Assembly (NCBI GenBank): GCA_946545765.1
Contig: CAMNNS010000023.1
Span: 1 to 16,970 of the forward strand
Length of the DNA: 16,970 bases
DNA from: an uncultured Bacteroidales bacterium
Lineage (GTDB): Bacteria; Bacteroidota; Bacteroidia; Bacteroidales; UBA932
Reading direction: 5' to 3'
The translations under genes and the position numbers were made by a program. Under the pieces are notes generated by a model. The model was not told the DNA's origin and did not search any database. It worked only from the letters and a program-made list of their open reading frames with translations. Within the stretch, counting starts at the first letter, position 1. The number at the start of each line of letters is the position of its first letter. Positions 6,163 to 14,155 of this stretch are shown in pieces.

Positions 6163-8664
6163 TTATTTTAGTACAATTAAGGTTATTCCGCTTCCCCCAA
6201 AACGCACATCTTCATCAGAGAAACTTTCCACTTCTGGCACTGTTCTGAGCCATTTTCTAATCTCTTCTTTTAATATTCCACCCCCTTTGCCATGTAAAAT
6301 ACTTATATTTTTTGCCCCAACAAGCATTGCATCATCTATAAACTTGGAAACATTAGTCATAGCTTCTGAGACTCTTTGCCCCCTTATATCTATTTGTGTT
6401 TTAAAATGTAACTTTCTGTTATCAATAGTATCGCTTACATTAAGGGAACTCTTTTTTATCTGTTGTGGCAATCCCGATGTTTTTGAAATATCAGAAAACT
6501 CTTTGTTGGAAATAACCTCAATATCAGTGATTTTAATTTTGCTTTTTATCTCACCGATAGAGATTATTGCATATTTCTTATCTAAAGAAGAAACTTCGCC
6601 AAGGAGCTCACTATCTTTTACTTTCACTTTTGCCCCAACTTCAAGAGATAGTTTTTTCTCATTTTGGACTTTTTTATCGCGATAGCTATTCTCTTCAACT
6701 CTATTTTTACGCTCCGTTTGCCTTTGTTTTCGGGCAAGAAGTTGTTCCATCTTTTTCTCTATCTTTTTATCTTGCTGAGTGATAGTATCTTTTTCTATAT
6801 TTTGAGAGAATAATTTAAGTTCTTCTCTAACTATTTTAGTCTTCTCTTTTTCTGCTTGTGCCTCTTTTATAGTTTTTATCGTTGCCTCAATTTGTTTGTT
6901 GGCATTATCTAAAATTTGCTTAGCCTCTTTCTTCGCCCCCTCGATGATCTCTTTTTTAGCTTGTTTTATTTTTGATAGTTCTTGGGTATATCTTTCTGTT
7001 ACATCTTCTAAATTCTTGTCGGTGAACTTTATTCTATTAAGTTTTTCCTCAAGTTTTTTTCTATTTTTAGATATTTTGCGGAGTTGTTTCTCTAAATCTA
7101 TAAAATTTTCTCCCGCCCTTTTTTCTGCCTTTTTTATAATGTTCTCATTAAGACCTATTTTGCGTGCTAAATCAAAAGCAAAGGAGTTTCCCGGTGTACC
7201 TATTTCTAATTTATAAAGAGGCTGAATATTTATGCTATCAAAAAGCATCGCCCCATTTATTACTCCATTAGAGTTTTCGGCATAAACCTTAATATTAGTG
7301 TAGTGAGTGGTGATAACTCCCCATGAACCTCTGCTTTCTAACTCCTCTAAAATAGTCTCAGCAATAGCTCCTCCTGCGGTAGGCTCTGTCCCACTACCAA
7401 ACTCATCAATAAGAGCTAATGTATCTTTATCGGCCTTTTGTAGTAGCCTCTTCATATTTAGAAGATGTGAACTATATGTACTTAGATCATTTTCAAGAGA
7501 TTGTTCATCACCAATATCTACAAATATTTGTTTTACAATGGGAAATTCAGAGACCTCAGAGCATGGGAGAAGTAGTCCCCACTGTAGCATATATTGCAGA
7601 ATACCAACAGTTTTTAAACATGCAGATTTTCCCCCAGCATTTGGTCCTGAAATTATTAAGATATGTTTCTTTCTATTAAGCTCTAAATTAAGGGGAATTA
7701 TAGGTTTATTCTCTTTGGCAAGTGCCCACTCTAAAATAGGGTGTCGCCCATCTTTTATTCTAAGTGTTTGATCTTTAGATAAAATAGGTTTTCCCCCTCT
7801 ATAATTTCTCGCACATTCTGCCTTTGCTCTCACAAAATCTATTTCTCCAATGAACTTTGCACTTATTTGTAAATCTTGAAGATATGGTCGTAAATAATCT
7901 GTAAACTCTAAAAGAATTCTTGCTATCTCTCTTTGTTTGGCAAACTCTAACTCTCTTATTCTGTTATTCATCTCTACAACTTCAAGAGGTTCTATAAAGA
8001 AAGTTTTACCAGTAGCACTCTCCCCTTGCACTATACCCTTAATCTCTTTTTTATTATTAGCGGCAACAGGAATAAGCATTTTACCATCTCTTATAGAGAT
8101 AGTTGCCTCTTCTTCTGCAATACCATCAGCTTTTGCTTTTTTAAGAATACTTTCTATTTTTCTCCCGATAGAATTTTGTGTATTCCTTAAATCTTTGGAA
8201 ACTTTAGCCAAATCTTCTGAAGCACTCTCTTTTATATCTCCATTTTTATCTATGATTGTATCTATTTTTTGTTCGATATTCAGAAAATGTTTAATAGGCT
8301 TTGCCTCTTTTCTTAGGTAAGGATATTTGTCGGGGTCACAGCTATTTAAAAATGACAATATCTGCCGAACTTGGCGTAAAAAAATAGATAGAGTTTTGAT
8401 ATTTTCTAACGATATTGAGCTATAATCTATTTCAAGTTTTTTTAAAAAAGTGTTACAATCGGCAAAATTTTCTTGAGGAAATTTAGGCTCAAACATTGCG
8501 ATAATTCTCAATTCGTCTGTTAGAGATAATCTTCTCTCAATCTCCATTTTATTTGTAGAAAAAGATTCTTCTTCTACCCGTTTTTTAGCAAAATCGGTAG
8601 AACATTTTTGCTTAACTTTCTCCCTTATTATATCAAAACTTATTTTATGCTCTATGTTTATCAT
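6163..8664 (-). CDS. mutS2: MutS2, Smr-domain ATPase
   Basis: 833 residues, near the usual family length. MutS2 proteins act in suppression of homologous recombination and, in Bacillus, in rescue of collided ribosomes. Visible: N-terminal helical core (about 1-300), ATPase with Walker A GPNAGGKS (340-347), STYSSH (395-400), Walker B ALIDEFG (417-423) and H454. A long charged coiled coil follows (about 505-650), then a small beta-barrel KOW-like segment (LEVGAKVKVKDSELLGEV), and a C-terminal Smr domain (756-833) with DIRG (759-762) and HGKGGG (791-796). The first Smr motif is IDIRG rather than the common LDLR. The PHP gene lies 30 bases upstream on the same strand, so they are likely cotranscribed. 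Confidence 0.96.
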   Translation of the reverse strand: MINIEHKISFDIIREKVKQKCSTDFAKKRVEEESFSTNKMEIERRLSLTDELRIIAMFEPKFPQENFADCNTFLKKLEIDYSSISLENIKTLSIFLRQVRQILSFLNSCDPDKYPYLRKEAKPIKHFLNIEQKIDTIIDKNGDIKESASEDLAKVSKDLRNTQNSIGRKIESILKKAKADGIAEEEATISIRDGKMLIPVAANNKKEIKGIVQGESATGKTFFIEPLEVVEMNNRIRELEFAKQREIARILLEFTDYLRPYLQDLQISAKFIGEIDFVRAKAECARNYRGGKPILSKDQTLRIKDGRHPILEWALAKENKPIIPLNLELNRKKHILIISGPNAGGKSACLKTVGILQYMLQWGLLLPCSEVSEFPIVKQIFVDIGDEQSLENDLSTYSSHLLNMKRLLQKADKDTLALIDEFGSGTEPTAGGAIAETILEELESRGSWGVITTHYTNIKVYAENSNGVINGAMLFDSINIQPLYKLEIGTPGNSFAFDLARKIGLNENIIKKAEKRAGENFIDLEKQLRKISKNRKKLEEKLNRIKFTDKNLEDVTERYTQELSKIKQAKKEIIEGAKKEAKQILDNANKQIEATIKTIKEAQAEKEKTKIVREELKLFSQNIEKDTITQQDKKIEKKMEQLLARKQRQTERKNRVEENSYRDKKVQNEKKLSLEVGAKVKVKDSELLGEVSSLDKKYAIISIGEIKSKIKITDIEVISNKEFSDISKTSGLPQQIKKSSLNVSDTIDNRKLHFKTQIDIRGQRVSEAMTNVSKFIDDAMLVGAKNISILHGKGGGILKEEIRKWLRTVPEVESFSDEDVRFGGSGITLIVLK

Positions 8665-8694
8665 TATAAGACAAATGGTTACTAAATAAAGGTT

Positions 8695-9555
8695 TTACCC
8701 TATTAGATGAGGTTTCCTCTTTTCAAAATATGTCAATTTTTTAAATCCGCACTCTGCCGCAATTGTAGCAAACTTTTCAAAATTCTCTCCGATTCTCTCT
8801 ACCGAGTGTGCATCGGAGCCAAGTGTAATGAATTCTCCCCCAAGTTCCTTAAACCTTTTAAGAATGTTTGGATCTAACTCTTGTAAATGACCATTTTTAT
8901 GTTTTGAATAGCTTTTAGTATTAATTTCTAAAGCTTTTCCATTTTCTGCCAGAAATTTAAGTATAGGGTCTAAATAATCTCCAAAATCTTTGTATTTCAT
9001 ATCTTTAACATCGTATGGAGAATACCTTGTAACATAATCAAAATGGCCAAGAATATCAAAATCTTTAAATGCAACAATATTCTGGTATATAACCTCTAAA
9101 GCTCTCCCAAAGGCAGATTTGTATCCTTTGTCTAAAAAATAACTCCCGACAAAAGGGTCTAAACCATCAATAAAATGTACAGAGCCTATAACAACATCAA
9201 AATTGTATTGATGAATAAAATCTAAAGAATCTTTTATGCAACAAAGTTGTAAGCCAACCTCTATTCCTTTATAAATTTTGATTTGATTCTGAGAGTTGTA
9301 TGATTCTATTTTTAACCTATTTAGTTCTATCTCTCGTTGTTGTTCTGCTACATTAAAGTTGAACTTGCCATTACTCCTTGGTGCTTCAAGATCTAAATGA
9401 TCTGTAAAAGCAATCCCCCCAATAGAGAGAGACTTTCCATTTGTTTTGTGGCTATAACCGAGGTTTATCTCATCTATTTTTTTAATAGCAGAATCTATAT
9501 CCATTCTACTATCGGGAGAGAATTGAGAGTGTGTATGTTGGTCAATAAAAATCAT
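8695..9555 (-). CDS. PHP-family phosphoesterase, histidinol-phosphatase-like
   Basis: 286 residues. Metal-dependent phosphoesterase of the PHP superfamily; the closest match in layout is the HisJ/HisK type, which removes phosphate from histidinol phosphate in histidine synthesis. The metal ligands can be seen in order: H7 and H9 (HTHSQFSPD), D52 and H53 (FTDHLD), E99 (GIEVG), H127 (GSVHF), H171 (GHFDY), E210, D248 and H250 (GSDAH). No other histidine gene is in the window, so the substrate is inferred and could differ. ATG at 9555 is the only sensible start, since the next Met (residue 18) would remove the first metal motif. mutS2 follows after 30 bases. A -7 promoter element lies only 5 bases before the ATG, suggesting a nearly leaderless message. 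Confidence 0.85.
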   Translation of the reverse strand: MIFIDQHTHSQFSPDSRMDIDSAIKKIDEINLGYSHKTNGKSLSIGGIAFTDHLDLEAPRSNGKFNFNVAEQQREIELNRLKIESYNSQNQIKIYKGIEVGLQLCCIKDSLDFIHQYNFDVVIGSVHFIDGLDPFVGSYFLDKGYKSAFGRALEVIYQNIVAFKDFDILGHFDYVTRYSPYDVKDMKYKDFGDYLDPILKFLAENGKALEINTKSYSKHKNGHLQELDPNILKRFKELGGEFITLGSDAHSVERIGENFEKFATIAAECGFKKLTYFEKRKPHLIG

Positions 9556-9560
9556 AAGAA

Positions 9561-9568
9561 CAAAGATA
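9561..9568 (-). promoter_or_regulatory. Possible -7 element of the PHP-mutS2 operon
   Basis: Minus strand TATCTTTG fits TAnnTTTG exactly. No clear TTTG lies 19 bases upstream. The predicted transcript would begin at or within a few bases of the ATG at 9555. Confidence 0.4.
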
Positions 9569-9583
9569 ATAAAAAGATATAAT

Positions 9584-9595
9584 CGTTTATAAACG
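9584..9595. promoter_or_regulatory. 12-bp perfect palindrome between divergent genes
   Basis: CGTTTATAAACG is a perfect palindrome in the 86-base gap between the PHP gene (minus) and comF (plus), followed by the partial copy CGGATAAACCG. It could be an operator for either gene; no regulator can be named from it. Confidence 0.3.
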
Positions 9596-9641
9596 GATAA
9601 ACCGAGGATTATAACATTTGTAGTTGTTAGATTTGGAAGAA

Positions 9642-10388
9642 ATGGTTTTATACACTAAAATTCTCAATGTTATAAGTAGTATCCTTAACTTGTTTTTTGT
9701 TAAGGAGTGCGTTATATGTAAAAGAGAACTAATTGATTGTGAGTCTCATTTTTGCATAGAGTGTTTACACAATATCCCTTTTACATACTCTTGGCATAGA
9801 GAATCTCAACGGTATCAAAGTCTATTTTTTTATAAAGGGAGATTTAAAGAACTCCTTTATTCAATTAAATATGGTGGGAATAAAAAATTAGCACTCTATT
9901 TGGGTAGCATACTTGGAGAAAAAATTGTTAAATATCTAACTCTAAATCAGGAGCTTCTAAAGAGAGTACATTTTCCAATATTTTATCTTGTCCCTGTCCC
10001 GATACATTGGAAAAAGAGGATAAAAAGGGGATATAACCAATCATATTATATAGCAAAGGGCTTTGCAAAATATATCAATGAGTTTGCTAATGGGCAGGAT
10101 AATAGGGGGATAAAGGTGGAAATATTAGATGATATTCTAATTAGGATAAAGAACTCCAAATCTCAAACAAAGCTTTCCAAAAATGAGAGAGGGGGGAATA
10201 TCATTGGTGCCTTTAAGTTAAATAGAAAATATAAAGACAATAATTCTATAAACTCTACTAAAGATTTAAAGTTTATAATTATAGATGATGTGTTTACAAC
10301 TGGAGCAACAACCTCTGAGTGTTCTAAAGTTTTAAAGGAGAATTTTATATGCTCAATAATAGTATGTACTTTAGCTCTTGATAAATAA
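9642..10388 (+). CDS. ComF-family phosphoribosyltransferase-like protein
   Basis: 248 residues from ATG 9642. ComF proteins are needed for DNA uptake in naturally competent bacteria; the exact chemistry is not settled, but the fold is that of type I phosphoribosyltransferases. N-terminal zinc-finger-like region with C23, C26, C33, C38 and C41 (ECVICK; HFCIECL). Then SIKYGGNKKLALYLG, LVPVPIHWKKRIKRGYNQ and RIKNSKSQTKLSKNER, all typical of ComF. The PRPP-binding motif is IIIDDVFTTGATT (212-224). A TTG six codons upstream (9624) is in frame, but the ATG gives the usual ComF start just before the cysteine region. Single gene, closed by a terminator shared with the convergent TonB receptor. Confidence 0.92.
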   Translation: MVLYTKILNVISSILNLFFVKECVICKRELIDCESHFCIECLHNIPFTYSWHRESQRYQSLFFYKGRFKELLYSIKYGGNKKLALYLGSILGEKIVKYLTLNQELLKRVHFPIFYLVPVPIHWKKRIKRGYNQSYYIAKGFAKYINEFANGQDNRGIKVEILDDILIRIKNSKSQTKLSKNERGGNIIGAFKLNRKYKDNNSINSTKDLKFIIIDDVFTTGATTSECSKVLKENFICSIIVCTLALDK

Positions 10389-10435
10389 AGATATAAAAAA
10401 GGTGACAAATGATTTTTGCCACCTTTTTTATATCT
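10389..10435. terminator. Bidirectional terminator between comF and the TonB receptor
   Basis: A perfect 16-bp inverted repeat AGATATAAAAAAGGTG (10389-10404) and its complement (10420-10435), continuing inward as CAAA/TTTG after one mismatch. A and T runs within the arms let it serve both convergent genes. Confidence 0.88.
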
Positions 10436-10454
10436 GATGTTATGTTTCTAAAGA

Positions 10455-13400
10455 TTAGAAAATAAGTCTTAGACCAAATAGCATTCCCCAAGTACTACCT
10501 GTTGAAGCGGTCTTAACCCAAGTGTTGTTATTTAAGAAGTTCTCAACGACATTATCTACGCTATTTGCAGTGGCAGAAGCGTTCAAACGATATACAGGTT
10601 GATTATTCTCAACTTTAACAAATGTAAGTGTGCGTAGATTATCGTAGCTTTGGCTACCCATATTCTTGTACGCTCCCCAATTTTTGTTAATAAGGTTACC
10701 AACATTAATAATATCCAAACTTGCTTGAAGAGTGTATCTTCTATTTGTTCCAAAGTTTGTGAAAATATCTTGCATAATCTTGAAATCCCATCTGTTGTGC
10801 CAAGGTGCAACATAACCAAATCTCTTTGCATATTGCCCTTTATTCTTCTTAAGATAAGAGTTAGACTCAACTAATTTCCAGAATGCATCAGCTTGGCGTT
10901 GTGCAGGGACTAATACAGAATGTTTAACGTTGTTAGCATCTGTAAAGGTGTAAGTTGCATCAGCAAATTTAATATCATTCTTATTCATAGGGATGTACAT
11001 CATATCTGCTGAATAACCATCATTATTCATGTCATTAGAATATGTCCATGAAGCTCTACCTTGAGCACCACCAGTATAACTTAGTGCAACACTTGTAGCA
11101 AAATGTTTCAACCACTCAAACCTATATGAGATATTACCAACAACTCTATGAGGAATAGAGAAGTTAGAATAACTTAATTCAGGGTCATTTAAGAAGTATC
11201 TAACAGGGTTAGAACTCCATGCTGAAGCGGCTGTAGAACCAGGATTACTTGTTACATCTTTTGCAACAGTGAATGTGTAAGCAATACTACCAGAGAAACC
11301 TCTCGAAGCATTCTTTGTAAGTTGTGCTGTAAACGAGTTTTGGAATCCTTTGTTGGTATTAGTAAGCAACATAGCATTTGAAACTTCAGAATTTAATGTT
11401 CTTGCATTACGATTCCAGTAAGGTCTTCTGTCAGAACCGCTATAATATCCAGAAGCATATTGCATATTAATATCTTTTTGCATTACAGCGTTAATATCTT
11501 TTGTGAACAAGTCTTCTATTGTAAACACAAAACCATGAGGTAATTTAAAGTCAAATGCTAAATTAGATCTCCAAACTTGTGGCATTTTGAAATCTTTAGC
11601 AACCTCTGCAACTGCTGCACCACGAGGCAGTTTACCAGGAGTTGTAGGGAATAGAGTTGGATTATTTCTAATCTGTGCTCTAAAATCTGGATTAAATTTA
11701 ATCCCAGCAGAAGCAAGATCGTTTAAGTTAGTAATCATTGTTTCTGGAGATTGAATCATACCAGAACCATTAGGCTGGTTTGTGTACCATACGAATGGTA
11801 AGAATCCAGAGAATAAACCAGTACCTCCTCTCATCTGGATAGAACGGTCACCTTTAATGTCCCAATTGAATCCAATTCTTGGAGATAATTGAACTTTTCT
11901 GTTAGGCCATTTACCACTTTGCATATGATAATCTTGGGTAGCAGGTGAACCTACTTTATAATGAGTAGGATAGTGATTGCTCCATTTGTTAAAACCTAAA
12001 GCGTCAACAGCAGGATTTGCATCCAAATCATTTAGGTAGAAAGGAAGCTCTGCCCTAACGCCATAAGTAACTTTAAGCTTATCATTAGGTTGCCACTCAT
12101 CTTGTACATATAAAGCTGCCATACCAAAAGAAAGTTCTACCCCTGGAATCTTAGACTCATCATAGCCATATTGAACAGCAAAAGCAGTAGGGGTTGCACC
12201 AGCATAGAAGGCTTCCATACCATCTGCATACGTAATCTGTGTTGCAGGGTCTATAGTATTATTGTAGTTATATCTATAGTAAGATGTTCCCTCTCTAACA
12301 TAGCAGTTCTTAAAGTATAGTCTATCAAATGATGCACCGATAGTAAAGTTGTGGTTATTAACTCTAATTTCAAAGTTATCTTTTATAGAAAGGGTGTTGT
12401 TCTTAACATCGTTACCATATGTAAATAACTCATAACCAAAAGACATATATTGGTCACCACCTTTATAGATATCAACAAATGGGAAAACTTCAGAAGGAGA
12501 AGTTCTCTTGTCCTCTATCATAGTGTAAGAAACAAGTAAATTATTAGAGAATTTACCCCAGTTAGAGTTTAACTCACCAGTAATACTTCTTACAGTGTTT
12601 TCAAATCCATACCATGAGTTAGCAAATGCTACAGATTGAACAGAGCTACGCCCAGAACCTCTTGGAGAAGGGGCACTTGTAGCGTTAGTTAATTGGTCAT
12701 ATTTACCAATAACCTCGTTATATCTGATAGTAAATTTGTGATTCTTATTGATATTCCAATCTAATCTTGCTAAGATTTTATGGTTCTTAACCTCAAAATT
12801 AGGGAAGTTTTGATATGCACCTGCTTCATAATTGTAGGTATTAAGAAGGAAATCGTGCATTCTTTGTAGATCTGCAACTGTAGTACGAGAAATTTTACTT
12901 GCTACATCACCTTGACCATCAGTACTTGGTTCAAATGCTCCAGATGGAGTTGTAGATTTCTCATACTCACCACTTAAGAAGAAGAATAATTTATTCTTAA
13001 TAATAGGTCCACCAAGTGTAGCACCATAAGTTGCATACTCTGCATCATTAGCTCCTGTTACTTTTCTATCTCCAACCTTGTTTCCTGTAAATGATTTAGG
13101 TCTTAGATAAGTATAGATACTTCCTGTAAAGTTGTTAGTACCACTTTTTGTTACAGCGTTAATAGAAGCACCAGTAAATTGACTCTGTTTAATATCAAAT
13201 GGTGCAAGATTAACAGTAACCTCTTCAATAGCGTCTAAAGCAATAGGTTGAGCTTTACCACCTGGAAGAATTTGTGAAGTAGAAAGACCAAAATTGTTAT
13301 TGAAAGCAGCACCGTCTATAGTAACAGTGTTCATTCTGTTATCTCTACCACCAAATGAGGTCCCGTTTGCTTGAGGAGTAAGTGCAGTAAAATCTGTTAT

Positions 13401-13868
13401 ACCTCTGCTAATTGTAGGTAATCTTTGTAATTGATCTCTACTAATGTTAGTAGAAGTACCACTTTTATCCGAATTAAGAATAGGATTTCTACTATCTGCG
13501 ACCACACTAATTGCCTTTAGCGATAGAGCCTCCTCTGTCATTACAACATTAAAAACAAAGTTTTCACCAAGTTTTAATATCGCACCACCCTGTTTTACAG
13601 TACCAAACCCAAGTAGAGATACCTCTAATTCGTAAGGTCCACCAACCCTCATATTAGGGATACGATAAAGACCAGAGTTATCTGTAACTGAGTAATACTG
13701 AGTTCCTGATGGAGTGTGAGTTGCAACAACGGTAGCACCTGCAACAGGCTCTCCATTCTGTTCTGTTACTTTACCACTCATAGAAGATGTTGTGACTTGT
13801 GCGAAAGTCGCTGTAACCACAAACATAGCAATGAGTGTCAAAGCGAAATGTTTAAAAGTTCTTTTCAT
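10455..13868 (-). CDS. Oar-like TonB-dependent outer membrane receptor
   Basis: 1137 residues. Outer membrane beta-barrel that imports a large substrate using TonB energy. Signal peptide ends at TFA (residue 23). Then a carboxypeptidase-regulatory-like beta domain (about 27-115; GKVTEQNGEPVAGATVVATH), a plug (about 120-245; LQRLPTISRGITDFTALTPQ, NTVTIDGAAFNN, GASINAVTKSGTNNFTGS) and a barrel of about 890 residues ending WGMLFGLRLIF with the terminal aromatic residue of outer membrane proteins. Plug and carboxypeptidase-type domain match the Oar/OmpA-related TonB receptors of Bacteroidota and Myxococcus. There is no SusD-like partner beside it, so a glycan role is not supported. Substrate unknown. 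It diverges from metK and has its own promoter. Confidence 0.93.
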   Translation of the reverse strand: MKRTFKHFALTLIAMFVVTATFAQVTTSSMSGKVTEQNGEPVAGATVVATHTPSGTQYYSVTDNSGLYRIPNMRVGGPYELEVSLLGFGTVKQGGAILKLGENFVFNVVMTEEALSLKAISVVADSRNPILNSDKSGTSTNISRDQLQRLPTISRGITDFTALTPQANGTSFGGRDNRMNTVTIDGAAFNNNFGLSTSQILPGGKAQPIALDAIEEVTVNLAPFDIKQSQFTGASINAVTKSGTNNFTGSIYTYLRPKSFTGNKVGDRKVTGANDAEYATYGATLGGPIIKNKLFFFLSGEYEKSTTPSGAFEPSTDGQGDVASKISRTTVADLQRMHDFLLNTYNYEAGAYQNFPNFEVKNHKILARLDWNINKNHKFTIRYNEVIGKYDQLTNATSAPSPRGSGRSSVQSVAFANSWYGFENTVRSITGELNSNWGKFSNNLLVSYTMIEDKRTSPSEVFPFVDIYKGGDQYMSFGYELFTYGNDVKNNTLSIKDNFEIRVNNHNFTIGASFDRLYFKNCYVREGTSYYRYNYNNTIDPATQITYADGMEAFYAGATPTAFAVQYGYDESKIPGVELSFGMAALYVQDEWQPNDKLKVTYGVRAELPFYLNDLDANPAVDALGFNKWSNHYPTHYKVGSPATQDYHMQSGKWPNRKVQLSPRIGFNWDIKGDRSIQMRGGTGLFSGFLPFVWYTNQPNGSGMIQSPETMITNLNDLASAGIKFNPDFRAQIRNNPTLFPTTPGKLPRGAAVAEVAKDFKMPQVWRSNLAFDFKLPHGFVFTIEDLFTKDINAVMQKDINMQYASGYYSGSDRRPYWNRNARTLNSEVSNAMLLTNTNKGFQNSFTAQLTKNASRGFSGSIAYTFTVAKDVTSNPGSTAASAWSSNPVRYFLNDPELSYSNFSIPHRVVGNISYRFEWLKHFATSVALSYTGGAQGRASWTYSNDMNNDGYSADMMYIPMNKNDIKFADATYTFTDANNVKHSVLVPAQRQADAFWKLVESNSYLKKNKGQYAKRFGYVAPWHNRWDFKIMQDIFTNFGTNRRYTLQASLDIINVGNLINKNWGAYKNMGSQSYDNLRTLTFVKVENNQPVYRLNASATANSVDNVVENFLNNNTWVKTASTGSTWGMLFGLRLIF

Positions 13869-13910
13869 AAAAATTATAATAGGTTTAATAAAAAATCATA
13901 ATGCCAAATA

Positions 13911-13941
13911 CAAAAATAACAAAAACTCTATGATAGACAAA
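13911..13941 (-). promoter_or_regulatory. Promoter of the TonB receptor gene
   Basis: Minus strand: TTTG (13941-13938), 19 bases, TATTTTTG (13918-13911), a perfect match to the phylum promoter. Transcription would start near 13904-13907, leaving a leader of about 36 bases. No strong operator is visible beside it. Confidence 0.8.
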
Positions 13942-13977
13942 TAATATTTTAGTAATTGATAAAGTTTTTGTTAACAT

Positions 13978-14008
13978 TTTGTTTGTTTAAAAGTAAATGT
14001 TATTTTTG
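13978..14008 (+). promoter_or_regulatory. Promoter of metK
   Basis: TTTG (13978-13981), 19 bases, TATTTTTG (14001-14008), again a perfect match. Predicted start about 14012-14016, directly ahead of the riboswitch-like leader, leaving a leader of roughly 140 bases before ATG 14156. Confidence 0.85.
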
Positions 14009-14019
14009 CACAAAATTAG

Positions 14020-14073
14020 TTTAAGGTGGAAAGATTTGACTGCTTGCAACCACAATAAAAAATGCTAAAACGA
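14020..14073 (+). promoter_or_regulatory. SAM-II (metA-type) riboswitch aptamer of metK
   Basis: The leader carries the conserved pieces of the SAM-II aptamer in the right order. P1 is GTGG (14026-14029) pairing with CCAC (14050-14053). The loop between reads GATTTGACTGCTTGCAA, as in the family's GAUUU ... UUGCAA core, and an A-rich linker is followed by TGCTAAAAC (14063-14071), the GCUAAA end that closes the pseudoknot. SAM-II binds S-adenosylmethionine, the product of MetK, so feedback control of the gene just downstream makes sense. I matched from memory of the family and could not score it; P1 is short, and I could not trace every P2 pair. Confidence 0.7.
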
Positions 14074-14104
14074 TTCTATATAAATTTCTATATTTAAATC
14101 ATTT

Positions 14105-14128
14105 AAGCACCTTAAGTAGTCAATCTTC
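14105..14128 (+). promoter_or_regulatory. Candidate expression platform of the metK riboswitch
   Basis: Two blocks here are complementary to the aptamer. CACCTTAAG (14108-14116) pairs with TTTAAGGTG (14020-14028). TTAAGTAGTCAATCTTC (about 14113-14128) pairs with the aptamer's 14029-14046 through about 16 pairs with two bulged bases. The two helices cross, so they cannot easily coexist, and both compete with P1 and the binding loop. This looks like a switch between ligand-bound and unbound folds. There is no T-rich terminator, so control of translation or RNA stability is more likely. The switch direction cannot be read from the sequence. Confidence 0.5.
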
Positions 14129-14155
14129 ACTAAATGTTTTAATTAAATATTTGGT

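Noticed and set aside
10455..13868. SusC/SusD-type glycan uptake locus
   Set aside because: No SusD-like gene on either side and the receptor resembles the Oar type, not SusC.
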